A DNA stretch of 64,000 bases, taken from the NCBI RefSeq assembly GCF_017652985.1, contig NZ_JAGGDJ010000031.1:1-64000 (forward strand). Direction: 5' to 3'. The translations under genes were made by a program, and so were the position numbers. Positions within the stretch are counted from its first letter, which is position 1; the number at the start of each line of letters is the position of its first letter. This document shows, piece after piece, positions 34,717 through 43,596 of this stretch. The DNA comes from Paenibacillus artemisiicola (lineage in GTDB: Bacteria; Bacillota; Bacilli; Paenibacillales; Paenibacillaceae). The notes beneath the pieces are model-generated. The model did not search any database, was not told the origin of the DNA, and was given only the letters and a program-made list of their open reading frames with translations.

Positions 34717-36081
34717 TTATTCGTAACCGCGGCCGTGCGCGACTTCGCGGATGCACTGTTCGATGATCTCGAGCGCCCCGCGCATCTCGTCCTCGGTAAT
34801 GAGCAGGGACGGACGCAGCGTAATCACGTTGCCTTCGATGATCTTGAACGCGACGCCGCGCTCCATCGCCTTGTACATGACGGCCTCGGCTTCCGCGACG
34901 GCCTTCTCCTTCGCGTCGCCGTCCTTCACCAGCTCGATGCCGATATGCAGCCCCTTGCCGCCCACGTGGCCGACGAGCGGACAGCGCGCGCGCATGCCTT
35001 CGAGCCAGTCCAGCGCGAACGCGCCGACGCGCTCGGCCTGCCGCACGAGGCCGTGCTTCTCGACGTACGCGATCATCGCGAGCCCCGCCGCGGCGCACAG
35101 TCCGTTCTTCTCGTGCGTGTAGTGGCCGATCGAGACATGCGGCAGCGTATTGTACGCCTCGCGCGTCACGATACCCGCGAACGGCAATAGCCCGCCGCCA
35201 AGCGACTTGCCGAGGACGAGCACGTCCGGCGTGACGCTGTGCTCGCAGGCGAACATGCGGCCCGTGCGGCCGAAGCCCTCGATGATCTCGTCGAAGATCA
35301 GGAGCGCCCCGTACTTCTCGCACATCGCCTTGACCCGCGCCCAGAAGCGCCCGCTCGGCACGACCGGCGTCGACGAGATCGGCTCCCCGACGACGCAGGC
35401 GATGTCGCCCTCGCGCTCGAACAGCAGCTCCATCTGGCGCAGAATCTCGTCGTCGACCTGCTCCTCCGTCGCGAAGCCCCACGGGTTGCGGTAATAGTTC
35501 GGGAATTCCACGTGCAGCGCGCCGGGCACCATCGGGCCGCTGCCCGTCTTGAACAGGCGCTCGCCGCCGACGCTCGCGGCCTGGAAGCCGTTGCCGTGAT
35601 AGGAATCCCAGAACGAGATCGTCTTCCACTTGCCGGTGACCTGCTTGGCCAGCATGACCGCCATCTCGATCGCCTCCGAGCCGCCCGGCGCGAACAAGAC
35701 GCGATCCAGCCCTTCCGGCGTGATCTCGACCAGCTTCTTCGCCAGCGCGACCGCGTGCGCGTTCGTGTAGCGCCGCGGCGCGAACGTGTTCTTCTCCCGC
35801 AGCGCCGCGACGACCGCTTCGATGACCGCGTCGTTGTTGAAGCCGGCGTTGTGCACGCCGTTGCCGTGCATGTCGATGTACGCCTTGCCGTCCATGTCGT
35901 AGATATGGATGCCTTCGGCCCGCGACAGCACGTTCAGCACGGGCGTCGACAAGCTTTGGTGCAGAAAATAGCGATGGTCCGCTTCGAATACCGCCCGCGC
36001 GGCCGGCGACAGATTCCGTTCCCAGTACCGCCCGCGCGCGTCGCTCGCGTTGATGTCTCCTTGCTCCCGGCTGTAAGTCAT
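34717..36081 (-). CDS. Class-III PLP-dependent enzyme, PbfA-like (aminotransferase or ammonia-lyase)
   Basis: 454 aa. Fold-type I class III signature: PLP-binding D264 in LLIFDEIIEGFGRTG, Schiff-base lysine K292 in VLGKSLGGGLLP, phosphate loop LFAPGGSEAIEM, and HGNGVHNAGF. The YFLHQSLSTPVLNVL opening and the HYTHEKN block resemble the subgroup that includes (R)-1-hydroxy-2-aminoethylphosphonate ammonia-lyase (PbfA), which eliminates ammonia rather than transferring it. Compared with its paralogue at 40.7 kb it lacks the internal Cys cluster. It follows the importer ATPase gene and precedes the DeoR gene. Substrate unknown; an amino-alcohol or 1-hydroxy-2-amino compound, possibly phosphorylated, is my inference. 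Confidence 0.75.
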   Translation of the reverse strand: MTYSREQGDINASDARGRYWERNLSPAARAVFEADHRYFLHQSLSTPVLNVLSRAEGIHIYDMDGKAYIDMHGNGVHNAGFNNDAVIEAVVAALREKNTFAPRRYTNAHAVALAKKLVEITPEGLDRVLFAPGGSEAIEMAVMLAKQVTGKWKTISFWDSYHGNGFQAASVGGERLFKTGSGPMVPGALHVEFPNYYRNPWGFATEEQVDDEILRQMELLFEREGDIACVVGEPISSTPVVPSGRFWARVKAMCEKYGALLIFDEIIEGFGRTGRMFACEHSVTPDVLVLGKSLGGGLLPFAGIVTREAYNTLPHVSIGHYTHEKNGLCAAAGLAMIAYVEKHGLVRQAERVGAFALDWLEGMRARCPLVGHVGGKGLHIGIELVKDGDAKEKAVAEAEAVMYKAMERGVAFKIIEGNVITLRPSLLITEDEMRGALEIIEQCIREVAHGRGYE

Positions 36082-36127
36082 TTTCCCATTCGCCTCCTGC
36101 GATTGTTGCGCGTCCGCCCCGTCGGCG

Positions 36128-37246
36128 CTAACCCTGCCGCCGCGTCAGGTTGAGACCGTTCGCGGCCGCGTCGAACACGTGAAATTTATCGTCGCGCACG
36201 CGCATGTAGATCGTATCGCCGGCCTGCACCCGCGCCTCGTTGTCCGCGAGCAGCCGGATCATGCCGCCGAGCTTCATCGCCGGGTCGACGGCCTTGACCA
36301 GCTTGCCGCTGCCGAGGTGCTCGACCAGGTCGACCTTCATCGCGATGCCCTGCGGGTCGGACGCGTCCGTCAGCCGCAGGTCGTGCGGCCGGATGCCCAG
36401 CCGCACCGCCTTGCCGGCATGGCTGCCCTCGAGGCGCCGCGCGTCCGGAATCGGCAGCGAGAAGCCGCTCGTCACGACCGCCTGAACGCCGTTGTCCTCC
36501 ATGATGAGGCCTTCGATCAGGTTCATCGGCGGGTTGCCGAGGAAGCTCGCCACGAACAGGTTCGCCGGCTCGCCGAACAGCTCGTGCGGCGGCCCGTACT
36601 GCTGGATCTTCCCGCCGTTCAGGATGGCGACGCGGTCAGAGATCGCGAGCGCCTCCTCCTGGTCGTGCGTCACGATGATCGTCGTGACCCCGAGCTCCCG
36701 CTGCAGCTTGCGGATCTCGTCGCGCACGTCGAGCTTCAGGCGCGCGTCGAGGTTGGACATCGGCTCGTCGAGCAGCAGGATGTCCGGGTCCTTCGCCAGC
36801 GCCCGCGCCATCGCGACGCGCTGCTGCTGGCCGCCGGACAGCTGCGCCGGCTTGCGGTCGAGCAGATGGTCGATCTGCACGATCCGGCTCATGTCCTTCG
36901 CCCGCTCGTACGCCTGCGCCTTCGGCATTTTGCGCTCGCGCAGCGGGAAGGCGATGTTGTCCCGCACCGTCATGTGCGGGTACAGCGCGTAGGATTGGAA
37001 CACCATGCCGATGTTGCGGTCCTTCGGCTCCACGTGGTTGACGAGCTTGCCGCCGAAATAAATCTCGCCCGACGTCGGCTTCAGCAGGCCCGCGAGCATC
37101 ATCAGCGTCGTCGTCTTCCCGCAGCCGGACGGACCGAGCAGGGCGACGAACTCGCCCTTTTTGATCTCGAGGTCGAGCCCGTCCACCGCGCGGCCGCTCT
37201 CCTTCTTGTTGTCGTACGCCTTCACGATATTGCGCAGCGTGATCAC
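36128..37246 (-). CDS. ABC transporter ATP-binding protein (UgpC/MsmK type)
   Basis: 372 aa. Walker A GPSGCGKTT at residues 38-46, LSGGQQQR, Walker B ILLLDEPMSNLDAR, H-loop THDQEEA, and a C-terminal regulatory domain of the MalK/UgpC kind (LGIRPHDLRLTDA, VDLVEHLGSGKLV). It energises the MalF/MalG-type permeases encoded upstream. The start is a GTG that overlaps the permease stop as GTGA, with GGGAGGAG ~10 nt upstream. Unlike the mannoside importer, this transporter has its own ATPase. Confidence 0.92.
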   Translation of the reverse strand: MITLRNIVKAYDNKKESGRAVDGLDLEIKKGEFVALLGPSGCGKTTTLMMLAGLLKPTSGEIYFGGKLVNHVEPKDRNIGMVFQSYALYPHMTVRDNIAFPLRERKMPKAQAYERAKDMSRIVQIDHLLDRKPAQLSGGQQQRVAMARALAKDPDILLLDEPMSNLDARLKLDVRDEIRKLQRELGVTTIIVTHDQEEALAISDRVAILNGGKIQQYGPPHELFGEPANLFVASFLGNPPMNLIEGLIMEDNGVQAVVTSGFSLPIPDARRLEGSHAGKAVRLGIRPHDLRLTDASDPQGIAMKVDLVEHLGSGKLVKAVDPAMKLGGMIRLLADNEARVQAGDTIYMRVRDDKFHVFDAAANGLNLTRRQG

Positions 37247-38073
37247 GATTGCTTCACTCCTCCCAGGTTGACGCGCATGAACATTTTTTGCGTAAAGATG
37301 TAAAAGACGACGACCGGCAGCGTGTAGAACAGGCCGATGGCGGTGATGAGGCCGTAATCGATGATCTGGCTGTCCTTCGTGACGAGCTTCGCGAGGTAGC
37401 CCGCCAGCGTCATCAGATCGTCGTTGAACAGCAGCAGCTGGAACAGGAACCATTCGCCGTAGGCACCGAGGAACGCGAACACCGCGATCGCCCCGATGCC
37501 GGACAGCACGTAGGGGGCCAGGATTTTGCGGAACGCGCCGAACCGCGTCGTCCCGTCGACCATCGCCGCCCACTCGATGTCCCAGGGCACTTCGTCGAAG
37601 AAGCCTTTCATGATATACACCAGGCCCGGCAGCGAGCCCGTGATCGCCACGAGAATGATGCCGAGGTACGTGTTGAACAGCCCCATCTTGAATACGATGG
37701 CGAAGATCGCGATGATCAGCGTGTTGCCGGGGAACGAGCGCATGAGGAACAGGAATTTCATCGCCGCGCGCTTGCCCTTGAAGTCGAGCCGCGAGAACGC
37801 GTACGCCGTCGGCACGGCGACGCCCACCTCGATGAGGACGATGAGCAGCGAGTAGACCAGCGTGTTGCGCACGATCGGCCAGATGACCGGCAGCTCGATG
37901 CCTTCGTACTCCGTCGCGCGCGAGAAGAACGCGAAGTTCTCGAGCGTGAACGCATGGGTCGTGAAATTCATCGTCGCCGCCAGGAAATACCACGCGATCA
38001 TGCCGACGATCGGCAGCGTGAACAAAATCATATACGTGTGCACGAGCGCCTTCTTCAGCGTGCTGCTCGACAT
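37243..38073 (-). CDS. Carbohydrate-type ABC permease (MalG-like)
   Basis: 276 aa, six membrane segments. The EAA loop WAAMVDGTTRFGAFRKILAPYVLSG and the ending MFMRVNLGGVKQS are typical of MalG/UgpE-type subunits. It overlaps the ATPase start by 4 bp and follows the MalF-like gene by 25 bp, so the two permeases and the ATPase are made together. The cluster was probably built for a sugar, sugar phosphate or glycerophosphodiester-like solute. Confidence 0.9.
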   Translation of the reverse strand: MSSSTLKKALVHTYMILFTLPIVGMIAWYFLAATMNFTTHAFTLENFAFFSRATEYEGIELPVIWPIVRNTLVYSLLIVLIEVGVAVPTAYAFSRLDFKGKRAAMKFLFLMRSFPGNTLIIAIFAIVFKMGLFNTYLGIILVAITGSLPGLVYIMKGFFDEVPWDIEWAAMVDGTTRFGAFRKILAPYVLSGIGAIAVFAFLGAYGEWFLFQLLLFNDDLMTLAGYLAKLVTKDSQIIDYGLITAIGLFYTLPVVVFYIFTQKMFMRVNLGGVKQS

Positions 38074-38098
38074 ACGTTCACCTCCGTCAGGATCTGGA

Positions 38099-39055
38099 TC
38101 AGTCTTCGATTCGGGACGGCTTGATCATGTCGTCGAAATCGAACAAGCGGAACAGCAGCAAGGTCAGCGCCAGCGAAATGAACACGACGATCAGCGCCAC
38201 GGCGGAGCCGTAGCCGTAGTAGTGCAGCTTGAACGCCTGCTCGTACGCGTACAGCGACAGCGTCGTGGTATCGCGCATCGGCCCGCCCTGCGTCAGCAGC
38301 ATGATGAAGAAGTAGGACGACACGAAGCCGATCAAATCCGATATCGTAATGTACATGAGCGGCCATTTGAGCGTGGGCAGGATGATCTTCAGGATGACCG
38401 ATTTCTCGCTCGCCCCGTCGACGCGCGCCGCCTTGTACAGGTCTTCCGGAATGGAGTTGATCGCCGCGGACAGCAGGATCATGCCGCCGGAGATCGTCGA
38501 GACGACGGTCGCCAGAATGACGATCGCCATGGCGCCCTTGGTGAACCAGGAGATCGGGTCGCCGATGATCCCCAAGCGGTGCAGCACGTCGTTAATGAGG
38601 CCGCCCTCGGTGGGATCGAAGATGAATTTCCAGAATGTGACGTAGACGACGGACGGAATGATGCTGGGGATGAGCCACAGGACGCGGTAGACGACGGCGG
38701 AGAGGCCGCCCTTCAGGAAGTATTGCGTCGCGATCGCGATCACGAGCGCGAACAAGAGCGAGACGACGAGCGACAGCACGGCGAAGACGGCCGAATGCCC
38801 CAGCAGCTCGGGCAGGTTGTAGTCGGTGAAGATGCGCTTGAAATTGACCAGCCCGACGAAATGGGGCTTCATGGACACGTTCAAATCGGTAAACGCCATG
38901 AGCACCGTCGCGATCGCCGGCAGAATGAAGAAGACCAGGACGAGCAGCGAGAACGGCAGGATGAACAAATACGGATACGCGATTTTGCGGAGGGGCTTCC
39001 GGTACGGCTTCGCCCCGGTATCGACCCGCCCGGCGACGGTTTCCATCTGGTTCAT
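38099..39055 (-). CDS. Carbohydrate-type ABC permease (MalF-like)
   Basis: 318 aa. A 25-residue cytoplasmic start, then six membrane helices; the EAA loop is LYKAARVDGASEKSVILKIILPTLKWP and the SDLIGFVSSYFFIMLLTQGGPMRDTTTL segment is typical of MalF/UgpA subunits. It partners the MalG-like protein encoded next. A hairpin lies in the 109-bp gap between the binding-protein gene and this one. Confidence 0.9.
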   Translation of the reverse strand: MNQMETVAGRVDTGAKPYRKPLRKIAYPYLFILPFSLLVLVFFILPAIATVLMAFTDLNVSMKPHFVGLVNFKRIFTDYNLPELLGHSAVFAVLSLVVSLLFALVIAIATQYFLKGGLSAVVYRVLWLIPSIIPSVVYVTFWKFIFDPTEGGLINDVLHRLGIIGDPISWFTKGAMAIVILATVVSTISGGMILLSAAINSIPEDLYKAARVDGASEKSVILKIILPTLKWPLMYITISDLIGFVSSYFFIMLLTQGGPMRDTTTLSLYAYEQAFKLHYYGYGSAVALIVVFISLALTLLLFRLFDFDDMIKPSRIED

Positions 39056-39095
39056 GCGGAATGTAGCACCTGCTTCCTTCGGAATGGGAAATGAA

Positions 39096-39128
39096 CAGGC
39101 GCCCTAACCGGCTTGATTAGAGCGCCTG
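39096..39128. repeat. Hairpin between binding-protein and permease genes
   Basis: CAGGCGC..CTAA pairs with TTAG..GCGCCTG (11 bp with one mismatch, 9-nt loop). No T-run. It is in the same place as the terminator in the mannoside importer operon and may hold mRNA decay or termination back to favour the binding protein. Confidence 0.7.
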
Positions 39129-39164
39129 CGCTCGCGCTTGCGTGCCGCGCGCGATGCCGGGACG

Positions 39165-40586
39165 TTAGTTTTGAATCGTGACGCGGTCCGCGGGCACGTT
39201 TTGCTTGACGTCCTTCTCGAAGAGGGCGAACGCGTCCTCGGCGGATGCGCCTTTCGTCAGGATCGCGTCCACGCCGAGCGTGTAGCCCTTCACGAACGTC
39301 GCGTAGTCCGGAAGCGCCGGGCGCGTTTTGGTGAACTCGACCAGGTAGGCGTGATCCTTGTAGAACGGCATTTCTTTGAAACGCGGATCTTCCTGCGCTT
39401 CCGGCGTAACCGGCAGCTTGCCGCTCGCGAGCGTATGGTTGATCTGCAGGTCCGGATCGAGCACGTGCTCGATGAGCCCTTGGACGTACGGCATCTTCTC
39501 GTCGTCCACCTTGGCGCCGACGAACATCATGGCCGGGTTGCTGTACGAGACCGGCTTGCCGCCCTTCTCCGCGGGCGGCACCGGAATCCACACGACGTTC
39601 TCGTCGAACCACTTGTTGTAGCCCGGGATGTCGTCCTTCATGCCGTTCGCGTCGCGCATCATTTGGTAAAATTCCGTGCGGGCGAACTCGGCGAAGATCT
39701 CGCCCTTCACGAACATCTGAGCCGCTTTGTCGGTATCGACGTCGCCGATGCCTTCCGCGATGACGCCGCGCTTCTTGACGTCCGCCCAGAACGCGTAGAC
39801 GTCCTTCGCCTTGTCGCTCAGCAGCAGCTTGTTCGCCTCCGGATCGTAGTTGAAGCTGCCGAACGCGTAGTTCCAGCCTTCGAAGCGCGTGTCTTCGACG
39901 GCGAAGCCCGTCTTGACGAGGTTCTTCTTCTTGGCTTGGTCCGCCAGATCGACGAGGTCGCCGAACGTGAAGTCCCCGCTGTCGACGCGGCCCTTCAGGC
40001 CGTCGATCCGGTCCTTCGTCCAGCCGATGCCTTCGAGCGCCTTGCGGCTGATGAACACCGGCGAGGCGTCCATGTCCTGAATCGCGCCGTAGTAGTGGCC
40101 GTCGTACTTCATGATGTTCGTGTACGATTCCGGCACGCTCTTGAACGTCTTGGAATCCTTCACCCAGTCGATGTCGCGGATGAGGCCCGCGTCGCGTTCC
40201 CAGCCGATGTCCACGCTGGAGTTGATGAAGACGTCGGCCACTTTGCCGGCCTGCGCCTGCAAGACGAGCTGGTCGTCGTCGATGCCCGGCCACCAATCGA
40301 TCTTGACTTGGACGTTCCGGGCCTTCAGATCTTCGTTCAGCCGCTTCTCGGCCTCCTGGAAGTTGTCCTTCCGCGCGCCCCACGTGTTCTCGCGCACGGA
40401 GATCGTCACGACCTTCGGCTCCGCGCTAGCCGCGTTGCCGCCTGCGCTGCCCGCCGCGGCGTTCGTGCCGCCCGCGTCCGCGCCGTTCGCGCCGTTTGCC
40501 GTATCCGCGGTGTTCGAGCTGCCGCATCCCGCCAATACCCCGACGCTCATTACGACCGTCAATGCTGCTCCTGCAAGCTTCTTCAC
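39165..40586 (-). CDS. Extracellular solute-binding lipoprotein (CUT1-type)
   Basis: 473 aa from a GTG start with AGGGAGG 9 nt upstream; longer forms from an upstream TTG lack a good site. Lipoprotein signal VGVLAGC with C21, an Asn/Ala/Gly linker, then EPKVVTISVRENTWGARKDNF and a long binding-protein body with DWWPGIDDDQLVLQAQAGKV and VFVKGEIFAEFARTEFYQMM segments. It delivers substrate to the MalF/MalG-like permeases. The segment upstream (40.6-40.72 kb) is AT-rich with AACAAC repeats. First gene of the importer/PLP-enzyme/DeoR unit. Confidence 0.88.
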   Translation of the reverse strand: MKKLAGAALTVVMSVGVLAGCGSSNTADTANGANGADAGGTNAAAGSAGGNAASAEPKVVTISVRENTWGARKDNFQEAEKRLNEDLKARNVQVKIDWWPGIDDDQLVLQAQAGKVADVFINSSVDIGWERDAGLIRDIDWVKDSKTFKSVPESYTNIMKYDGHYYGAIQDMDASPVFISRKALEGIGWTKDRIDGLKGRVDSGDFTFGDLVDLADQAKKKNLVKTGFAVEDTRFEGWNYAFGSFNYDPEANKLLLSDKAKDVYAFWADVKKRGVIAEGIGDVDTDKAAQMFVKGEIFAEFARTEFYQMMRDANGMKDDIPGYNKWFDENVVWIPVPPAEKGGKPVSYSNPAMMFVGAKVDDEKMPYVQGLIEHVLDPDLQINHTLASGKLPVTPEAQEDPRFKEMPFYKDHAYLVEFTKTRPALPDYATFVKGYTLGVDAILTKGASAEDAFALFEKDVKQNVPADRVTIQN

Positions 40587-40681
40587 TGCCAATACCCTCC
40601 CTAGAATTTCCTCGGTTATCAACCTTACGAGATCGAGTGTAGCGCAGACATGTTATTGGACGGTTAAATCAACGTAAATAA

Positions 40682-40719
40682 TTTGTTTTATTGTTGTTTT
40701 ATTATTATTTATGTTGTTT
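40682..40719 (-). promoter_or_regulatory. AACAAC direct repeats before the importer operon
   Basis: On the minus strand AAACAACAT and AACAACAAT stand with their AACAAC cores 20 bp apart, in a strongly AT-rich block that abuts the stop codon of the preceding gene. A similar pair stands before the PHP operon. Candidate binding sites for the DeoR protein. Confidence 0.5.
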
Positions 40720-42078
40720 TTAAACGACAAAAACAAAACGGATCGCTTCTTCCACGATGTCGAGCGCTTCTTCGATCTGGGCCTGCGTCGCGATGAGCGG
40801 CGGCACGAGGGTCAGCACGTTGCCGCTCGCCACCTTGAAGCTGAGGCCGCGCTCCATGCAGCGGTACATGATTTTCTCCGCCTGCTCGATCGCTTTCTCC
40901 TTCGCGGACCGGTCCGTGACGAGCTCGATCGCGGCAAGCATGCCCTTCACGCGCACGTCGCCGACCGGCTCGTACTTCGCCTTCATGGAATCCATCCGTT
41001 CGCGGAACACATCCTCCATCCGGCGGGCGTGCTCCAGCAGCCCGTTCCGTTCGATGTATTCGATCGTCGCCAGCGCGGCCGCGGAGCCGACGGAGCTCTT
41101 CTCGTGCGTGTAATGGCCGAGCGAGATGTCCTGCGCGACGTCCAGCCCTTCGCGCGCGATGATGCCCGCCATCGGGAACACGCCGCCGCCGAAGCCTTTG
41201 CCGATCGCGACGATGTCCGGGACGATGTCGTAATGCTCGTGGACGAACATCGTGCCGGTCCGGCCGAAGGCGGTCGGGATTTCGTCCAGGATGAGCAGCA
41301 CGCCGTGCTTGTCGCACAGCTCGCGCAGCCGCTTGAAGTAGGCCTTCGGCGGAATCTGCACGTCCGTGCTGCGGATCGGCTCCATCACGATGGCGCCGAC
41401 GTCGTCCTCCCGCTCCAGCATATATTCCAGGTAATCCAGGCACTTCAGGCCGCAGCCGTCGCAGCCGCCGATGAAGCACCGGTACGAATTGTAGGGCATC
41501 ATATGCTCCGTGCCCGGCAGCAGCGGGCCGATCCGGCTGCGGAAGACGCCTTCGCCGCCGACCGAGATGGCGTCCAGCCCGGCGCCGTGGAACGAATCCC
41601 ACGTGGAGATGGTCTTGAATTTGCCCGTCGCCCGGCGCGCCAGCTTCAAAGCCATGCCGATTGCGCTCGTGCCGCCGGGCGTGAAGAGCACCTTGTTCAG
41701 ATCGCCGGGCGCGAGCTCGGCCAGCTTCTTCGCGAGCCGGATGGCGACCGGGTTCGTGAAGCGCCGCGGCAGGAAGGGCAGCTCGTCGAGCTGGCTCTTC
41801 ATCGCGTCGATCACGTAGCGGTTCTTGTAGCCGACCTGATGCACGCTGTTGCCGTGGAAATCCATGTACCGGCGTCCGTCCATATCCTCCAGGAAGATGC
41901 CGTCGGCGTCGGTGATGACGTTCAGGCACGGCGTCGACATCGACTGGTGCAGGAAGTACCGCCCGTCCTCCTCCAAGACGTCCAGCGACGCTTCGCTTAA
42001 GTTCGCCTCCTGCCAGCGGCGGCGCTCCTCGGACAGGTTCACGTCCCCTTCCGTCCGCAAATACGGCTTCAGCTCCAT
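40720..42078 (-). CDS. Class-III PLP enzyme, (R)-1-hydroxy-2-aminoethylphosphonate ammonia-lyase-like
   Basis: 452 aa. PLP aspartate D265 (LLILDEIPTAFGRTG), Schiff-base lysine K294 (AIGKGFGGGVFPM) and LFTPGGTSAIGMALKLAR. The blocks YFLHQSMSTPCLNVI, DFHGNSVHQVGY, GPLLPGTEHMMP and especially a Cys cluster (C201, C206, C209, C213: YRCFIGGCDGCGLKCLDYLE) are what I remember from PbfA proteins. PbfA converts (R)-1-hydroxy-2-aminoethylphosphonate to phosphonoacetaldehyde. No PhnX, PhnA, PhnW or PhnY partner is in the window, so the exact substrate is open. GGAGGG lies 7 nt before the ATG. It follows the MATE gene by 156 bp in the same direction. Confidence 0.7.
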   Translation of the reverse strand: MELKPYLRTEGDVNLSEERRRWQEANLSEASLDVLEEDGRYFLHQSMSTPCLNVITDADGIFLEDMDGRRYMDFHGNSVHQVGYKNRYVIDAMKSQLDELPFLPRRFTNPVAIRLAKKLAELAPGDLNKVLFTPGGTSAIGMALKLARRATGKFKTISTWDSFHGAGLDAISVGGEGVFRSRIGPLLPGTEHMMPYNSYRCFIGGCDGCGLKCLDYLEYMLEREDDVGAIVMEPIRSTDVQIPPKAYFKRLRELCDKHGVLLILDEIPTAFGRTGTMFVHEHYDIVPDIVAIGKGFGGGVFPMAGIIAREGLDVAQDISLGHYTHEKSSVGSAAALATIEYIERNGLLEHARRMEDVFRERMDSMKAKYEPVGDVRVKGMLAAIELVTDRSAKEKAIEQAEKIMYRCMERGLSFKVASGNVLTLVPPLIATQAQIEEALDIVEEAIRFVFVV

Positions 42079-42234
42079 CGGAACGCCCTCCCCCGCAACG
42101 CGGAAACGGAAGCCGTGCGTCCTTCGCCGGCCGCCGTTCCCGTTCGCTTGCCGCTTCTCTCTCTGCTTGTCATGGCGATAGCGCCCCTTTCGTGTTGTCG
42201 TCTAAGCTGTCGGCCGTGAGGCGAGGCCCCCGTC

Positions 42235-43587
42235 TCAGGACGAGAGGCCGGGCCGGACGAGGCTGTTCGCCCACCGGTTCGAACGGTACCGGAAGTAGCC
42301 GATGCACGCCTTCGAGACTTCCTCGAGCGCGAACATGATGTACACCAGCTCGACCGGCCAATGGAGCAGGCACGCCCCGGCGAACACGAGCGGCAGCGCG
42401 ATCAGCCACGTCGTCACGAGAATCAGCTTCATCGTGTACGCGTTGTCGCCGCCCGCCCGGAACAAGCCGACGATCCACAGATTATTAAGAAAATACGCGA
42501 GCATCACGCCCGACTGAATGAATAGGATATGTTCGAAATCCGTCCGCACTTCCGCGCTCGCGCGGCCGAACAGCCGGACGATCCACGGACTCGCGGCCGC
42601 GCTCGCCGCGCCGACGGCGAGCGCGATCAAGACGGTCCACTTAGTGAACGTACGCGCGTACCGGATCGCCTCGCCGGCGTTCTCCTGGCCGAGCTTGCGG
42701 CCGATCATGACGTTGGCCGCGTAGGCGAAGCCGAAGACGCCCATCATGAAGTAGCCGTTGAACGTCCGGGCGAGCTGGAACGCGGCCAGCGCGGACACGC
42801 CCATGTAGCCGAACGCCGCGGCGTACAGCATGTTGCCGAGCGACCACAGCCCTTCGTGGAAGACGAGCGGCAGCGTCTTCGCGTACACCCGCTTCGCGAA
42901 GGCGAAGTCGACGGCCAAGATCTCCCGCGGCGACACGTTGAACGGCAGCTTCCGGGCGTACACCCAGCCGACGAACGCGGCGGCGCCGACGATCGAGGAG
43001 ACGAGCGTCGACCAGGCCGCGCCGACGATGCCGAGCGGCTCGAAGCCGAAATGGCCGTAGATGAGCGCGTAGTCGAGCGCGACGTTGACGGCCATGGCGG
43101 CGAAGCCGACGACGAGCGTCAGCTTCGCCCGGCCGATCGCGCCGAGCGCGCCGCCGTACGCGTCCTTGACCGCGTTCACGGCGTAGACCGCCAGCAGCAC
43201 GGTCAAGTACGGCATGCCGTACGCGGCGGCATCCGGGTCGTGGACGAACGCCAACAGCAGCGGCTTCCGGAAGAGGAAGGCCGCTGCGACGAGCGTCAGC
43301 GTCACGGCCGTGCCGGACAGCAGCATCAGGCCGAACGCCTTGCGGACGGAGGCCTGGTCCCGGCCGCCGTCATATTGCGTGATGAACGCGTTCATGCCGT
43401 AGACCCCCGAGAGGATCATGCTGAGCATGAAGCCGACCTGCCCCGCCGCGGCGACGACCGCGATCGCGGCGTCGCCGAGCCGGCCGACCATGAGCGTGTT
43501 GACGAGGGAAAACGAATTGCCGACCAGCGGGATGACTAGCGCGGCGACGTCTTTGCGGAATGTCCGATCCAAGCTGGAGGCGTTCAC
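42235..43587 (-). CDS. MATE-family efflux transporter
   Basis: 450 aa with 12 predicted membrane helices in two halves of the MATE (MatE/NorM) kind: ALVIPLVGNSFSLVNTLMVGRLGD in the first and LPLVFHEGLWSLGNMLYAAAFGYMG in the second. It exports drugs or metabolites against sodium or protons. GTG start with GAGGG 4 nt upstream, 9 bp after the PHP stop codon. A MATE exporter between two PHP hydrolases and a PLP enzyme suggests that a product or toxic intermediate of the pathway is expelled, rather than general drug resistance. Confidence 0.9.
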   Translation of the reverse strand: MNASSLDRTFRKDVAALVIPLVGNSFSLVNTLMVGRLGDAAIAVVAAAGQVGFMLSMILSGVYGMNAFITQYDGGRDQASVRKAFGLMLLSGTAVTLTLVAAAFLFRKPLLLAFVHDPDAAAYGMPYLTVLLAVYAVNAVKDAYGGALGAIGRAKLTLVVGFAAMAVNVALDYALIYGHFGFEPLGIVGAAWSTLVSSIVGAAAFVGWVYARKLPFNVSPREILAVDFAFAKRVYAKTLPLVFHEGLWSLGNMLYAAAFGYMGVSALAAFQLARTFNGYFMMGVFGFAYAANVMIGRKLGQENAGEAIRYARTFTKWTVLIALAVGAASAAASPWIVRLFGRASAEVRTDFEHILFIQSGVMLAYFLNNLWIVGLFRAGGDNAYTMKLILVTTWLIALPLVFAGACLLHWPVELVYIMFALEEVSKACIGYFRYRSNRWANSLVRPGLSS

Positions 43588-43596
43588 GGGACCCTC